From Bacillota bacterium (GTDB lineage: Bacteria; Bacillota_I; Bacilli_A; Erysipelotrichales; Coprobacillaceae): a stretch of DNA of 43,958 bases. Shown here one piece after another: positions 42,100 to 43,958 of the stretch; within the stretch, counting starts at the first letter, position 1; every line of letters begins with the position of its first letter. The stretch is from assembly GCA_030540195.1 (NCBI GenBank), contig JAUNWT010000011.1, positions 1-43,958 of the forward strand, given 5' to 3'. Under the pieces are notes generated by a model. The model did not search any database, was not told the origin of the DNA, and saw only the letters and a list, made by a program, of their open reading frames with translations. Both the position numbers and the translations under genes were made by a program.

Positions 42100-42128
42100 T
42101 TGCATTATATAAATAAAAATGCTATTAT
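42100..42128 (+). promoter_or_regulatory. Likely sigma-A promoter of rpmB
   Basis: TTGCAT and TATTAT with a 17-bp spacer, about 40 bp upstream of the rpmB ATG. The rest of the 41883-42168 gap holds only AT-rich sequence and must include the asp23 promoter. Confidence 0.6.
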
Positions 42129-42168
42129 AACACAGTACGTAGAACAACTACTAAAGGAGGGAAAAAAC

Positions 42169-42354
42169 ATGTCAAGAAAATGCCAAATCAGTGGTAGAGG
42201 TCCATTATCAGGAAACACTCGTTCTCATGCGTTAAACTCAAGTAGAAGAAAATGGAATGTTAACTTACAAAAAGCTACTATTTTAGTAGATGGTAAACCT
42301 ACAAAAGTTAGAATTTCTGCTAAAGAGTTAAGAACATTAAGAAAAGCTGGATAG
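42169..42354 (+). CDS. rpmB: 50S ribosomal protein L28
   Basis: The 61-aa protein begins [20 protein letters not shown] and ends with the family's [25 protein letters not shown] precedes the ATG at 42169; the longer open frame upstream would not encode L28. Its length is normal for Firmicutes. It is monocistronic with its own promoter and terminator. Confidence 0.97.
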   Translation: MSRKCQISGRGPLSGNTRSHALNSSRRKWNVNLQKATILVDGKPTKVRISAKELRTLRKAG

Positions 42355-42364
42355 ATAATAGATT

Positions 42365-42391
42365 AACAGTACAATATGTACTGTTTTTTTA
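42365..42391 (+). terminator. Terminator of rpmB
   Basis: ACAGTACA and TGTACTGT arms followed by a run of seven or more T residues. Confidence 0.92.
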
Positions 42392-42403
42392 TTGCCCTTT
42401 TGT

Positions 42404-42440
42404 AAAAAAAGATTTCAATCCATATTGGACTGAAATCTTT
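42404..42440 (-). terminator. Terminator of dnaJ
   Basis: AAAGATTTCAGTCCA pairs with its complement around a short loop and is followed by U residues on the minus strand, just after the dnaJ stop. Confidence 0.92.
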
Positions 42441-43562
42441 TTATTTTTTAAATTGTTTTTTAAACGAATCAAAAATAGATTCTTTTTTATTTAACTTTTG
42501 TAATTGTTCATAAAGTGATTTTTCTTTGCTAGAAAGTTTTGTTGGAATCTTAACATCCACTTTAACCATTTGATCTCCATAGCCACTTCCTCTTAAATCC
42601 TTAACCCCTTTACCTTTTAAACGTAAAGTTGTTCCAGATTGAGTTCCTGCTGGAATTTTAACTTTTACATCACCTTGTACAGTTGGAACATCTACTTCGC
42701 ATCCTAAAGTTGCATCAATTGAACTAATAGGAATTGTCACATAAATATTTCTACCTTCTCTTACAAAGTGTGTGTTATTTCTAACACGAATTTCTACAAA
42801 CAAGTCACCGTTAGGTCCACCATTTGCACCTCTACCACCTTTACCAGCAACACGTAATTGTTGACCATCATTGATACCTGCAGGAATATCTAATTGAACA
42901 GTGACTGTTTTATTGATATATCCTTTACCATGACAATCTGGACATTTAACCTTAATTTCTTTACCAGTACCATTACAGTGTGGACAAGTTGTTTGCGTTA
43001 CAAATGTACCAAATGGAGATTGTTGTTGTTTAGAAACTGTTCCTGTCCCATTACAATGAGAACATGTTTGTACATCGTTTGGTGTTTTTGCACCACTACC
43101 ATGACAATGTGAACATTCTGCATCGTCAGTTACTTTAATATCTTTTTTAACACCGTTGATTGCATCCATGAAATCAATTTCTAGACGCATTAAATGATCA
43201 TCACCACGACGTGGTCCATTTTGTCTTTGACGACGACTTCCCCCGCCTCCAAAGAATGATCCAAAAATATCTCCTAAATCGACATCTTCAAAACCGAATC
43301 CACCAAAGCCACCAGCTCCAGCACCACCTGCACCTTGTTCAAAAGCAGCATGTCCATAACGATCATACGCCGCTCTTTTATTATCATCAGATAAAACTTC
43401 ATAAGCTTCTTGAACTTCTTTAAATTTTTCTTCAGCATCTGGTTCTTTACAGATATCGGGATGATATTGTTTTGCTTTTTTACGGTATGCACGTTTTATT
43501 TCATCAGCATTTGCTGTTTTTGAAATCCCTAAGACTTCATAAAAATCTCTTTTACTTGCCAT
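42441..43562 (-). CDS. dnaJ: Co-chaperone DnaJ
   Basis: A 373-aa type I DnaJ (Hsp40). It has a J domain with HPD (YHPDICKEP) near residue 33, a Gly/Phe-rich linker (about 75-110), and four zinc repeats CxxCxGxG ([32 protein letters not shown]) at about 150-215, followed by the substrate-binding C-terminal domains. It delivers unfolded clients to DnaK, encoded directly upstream. Confidence 0.97.
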   Translation of the reverse strand: MASKRDFYEVLGISKTANADEIKRAYRKKAKQYHPDICKEPDAEEKFKEVQEAYEVLSDDNKRAAYDRYGHAAFEQGAGGAGAGGFGGFGFEDVDLGDIFGSFFGGGGSRRQRQNGPRRGDDHLMRLEIDFMDAINGVKKDIKVTDDAECSHCHGSGAKTPNDVQTCSHCNGTGTVSKQQQSPFGTFVTQTTCPHCNGTGKEIKVKCPDCHGKGYINKTVTVQLDIPAGINDGQQLRVAGKGGRGANGGPNGDLFVEIRVRNNTHFVREGRNIYVTIPISSIDATLGCEVDVPTVQGDVKVKIPAGTQSGTTLRLKGKGVKDLRGSGYGDQMVKVDVKIPTKLSSKEKSLYEQLQKLNKKESIFDSFKKQFKK

Positions 43563-43588
43563 AAAATCATCCTTTCTATAATACTTTT

Positions 43589-43618
43589 AAAAAACCAAGG
43601 AAGAACCTTGGTTTTTTA
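43589..43618 (-). terminator. Terminator between dnaK and dnaJ
   Basis: AACCAAGG and CCTTGGTT arms with flanking A and T runs. It may limit dnaJ expression relative to dnaK. Confidence 0.85.
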
Positions 43619-43623
43619 ATTGA

Positions 43624-43958
43624 TTAGTTCTTTTCTTCGAAATCAGCATCAACAACGTTGTCATCATTATTGTTTGATGTTGTTTGTCCAGCTCCACCAT
43701 TAGGGTTAGCTTGTTGTTGTTGATAAGCATAAGATGCCATTTGTTGAGCCATTTGTTCTAATTCTGACATTTTAGCTTCAAGTGTAGCCATATCATTATT
43801 ATCTAAAGCAGTTTTTAATTCAGTTTTTAATTGTTCTGCTTGTTGTTTTTGATTAGCATCAATCTTGTCACCTTGTTCAGCTAAAGCTTTATCAATTTCA
43901 TTGATCATTTGTTCAGCTTTATTTCTTGTTTCGATATCTTTACGTTTCTTTTCATCTT
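43624..43958 (-). CDS. dnaK: Chaperone DnaK, C-terminal part (cut by window edge)
   Basis: The frame stays open to the end of the window, and only the last 110 or so codons are present. The helical lid region (ALAEQGDKIDANQKQQAEQL) and a Gln/Asn/Gly-rich tail ending DDNVVDADFEEKN match the DnaK C-terminus. It lies upstream of dnaJ in the usual order. Confidence 0.93.
   Translation of the reverse strand, partial: DEKKRKDIETRNKAEQMINEIDKALAEQGDKIDANQKQQAEQLKTELKTALDNNDMATLEAKMSELEQMAQQMASYAYQQQQANPNGGAGQTTSNNNDDNVVDADFEEKN

Noticed and set aside
42894-43492. Several open frames opposite or within dnaJ
   Set aside because: They are by-products of the conserved dnaJ reading frame, with no independent signals.

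Overview
The window is AT-rich Firmicute DNA. The right end (about 39.8-44 kb) is ordinary chromosome: fakA, an Asp23-family gene, rpmB, dnaJ and the 3' part of dnaK. The rpmB/asp23/fakA grouping, the very low GC and the protein style suggest a gut Erysipelotrichia-type host. That placement is an inference; no rRNA is present to settle it.

Most of the rest is an integrative and conjugative element (ICE) transcribed mainly leftward. Its integrase end lies just downstream of fakA. From right to left it carries: two small XRE regulators coupled to a tyrosine recombinase (37.8-39.8 kb); a ParB-like protein, an unknown 312-aa protein, and ParA-ParB-SSB (33.7-37.6 kb); an unknown protein, a Toprim primase-like protein, a lipoprotein and a His/Cys-containing anchored protein (30.3-33.6 kb); a 1491-aa surface adhesin (25.6-30 kb); a Gram-positive type IV secretion block of small membrane proteins, a VirB6-like protein, a PrgI/VirB3-like protein, VirB4 and a lysozyme-NlpC/P60 hydrolase (18.4-25.5 kb); a tandem array of five DprA-like mini-proteins (15.8-18.3 kb); an ArdC-like protein (14.3-15.6 kb); a hairpin-rich gap that is the best oriT candidate (about 14.0-14.24 kb); ribbon-helix-helix and DpnD/PcfM-type accessory genes, a RelE/ParE toxin-antitoxin pair and a MobL-like relaxase (9.5-13.9 kb); an HNH nuclease and a zinc-ribbon protein (7.8-9.0 kb); and the VirD4 coupling protein followed by a pentapeptide-repeat protein and an Ig-like membrane protein (3.5-7.8 kb). 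The first 3.5 kb holds a headless S24 protein, small hypotheticals and a secreted protein. I could not find the left end of the element.

Two things stand out. First, a 16-bp palindrome with consensus ACGGCAAyrTTGCCGT occurs 11 times, only inside the element. It lies in gaps, at gene ends and in frame inside coding regions, where it reads as HGNVAV in three unrelated proteins and in a different frame (TASLP/TANLP) in two others. Two copies sit 32 bp apart just upstream of parA. It could be an element-wide ParB/parS-like binding site or a mobile palindrome. Second, five adjacent genes encode diverged proteins of about 150 aa that resemble the segment of DprA just before its Rossmann fold. They appear to be an uncharacterised amplified family within a conjugation module.

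Start codons were re-chosen from ribosome-binding sites for many genes. Two genes too short to be obvious (a 59-aa antitoxin and a 51-aa protein) were added by direct reading.
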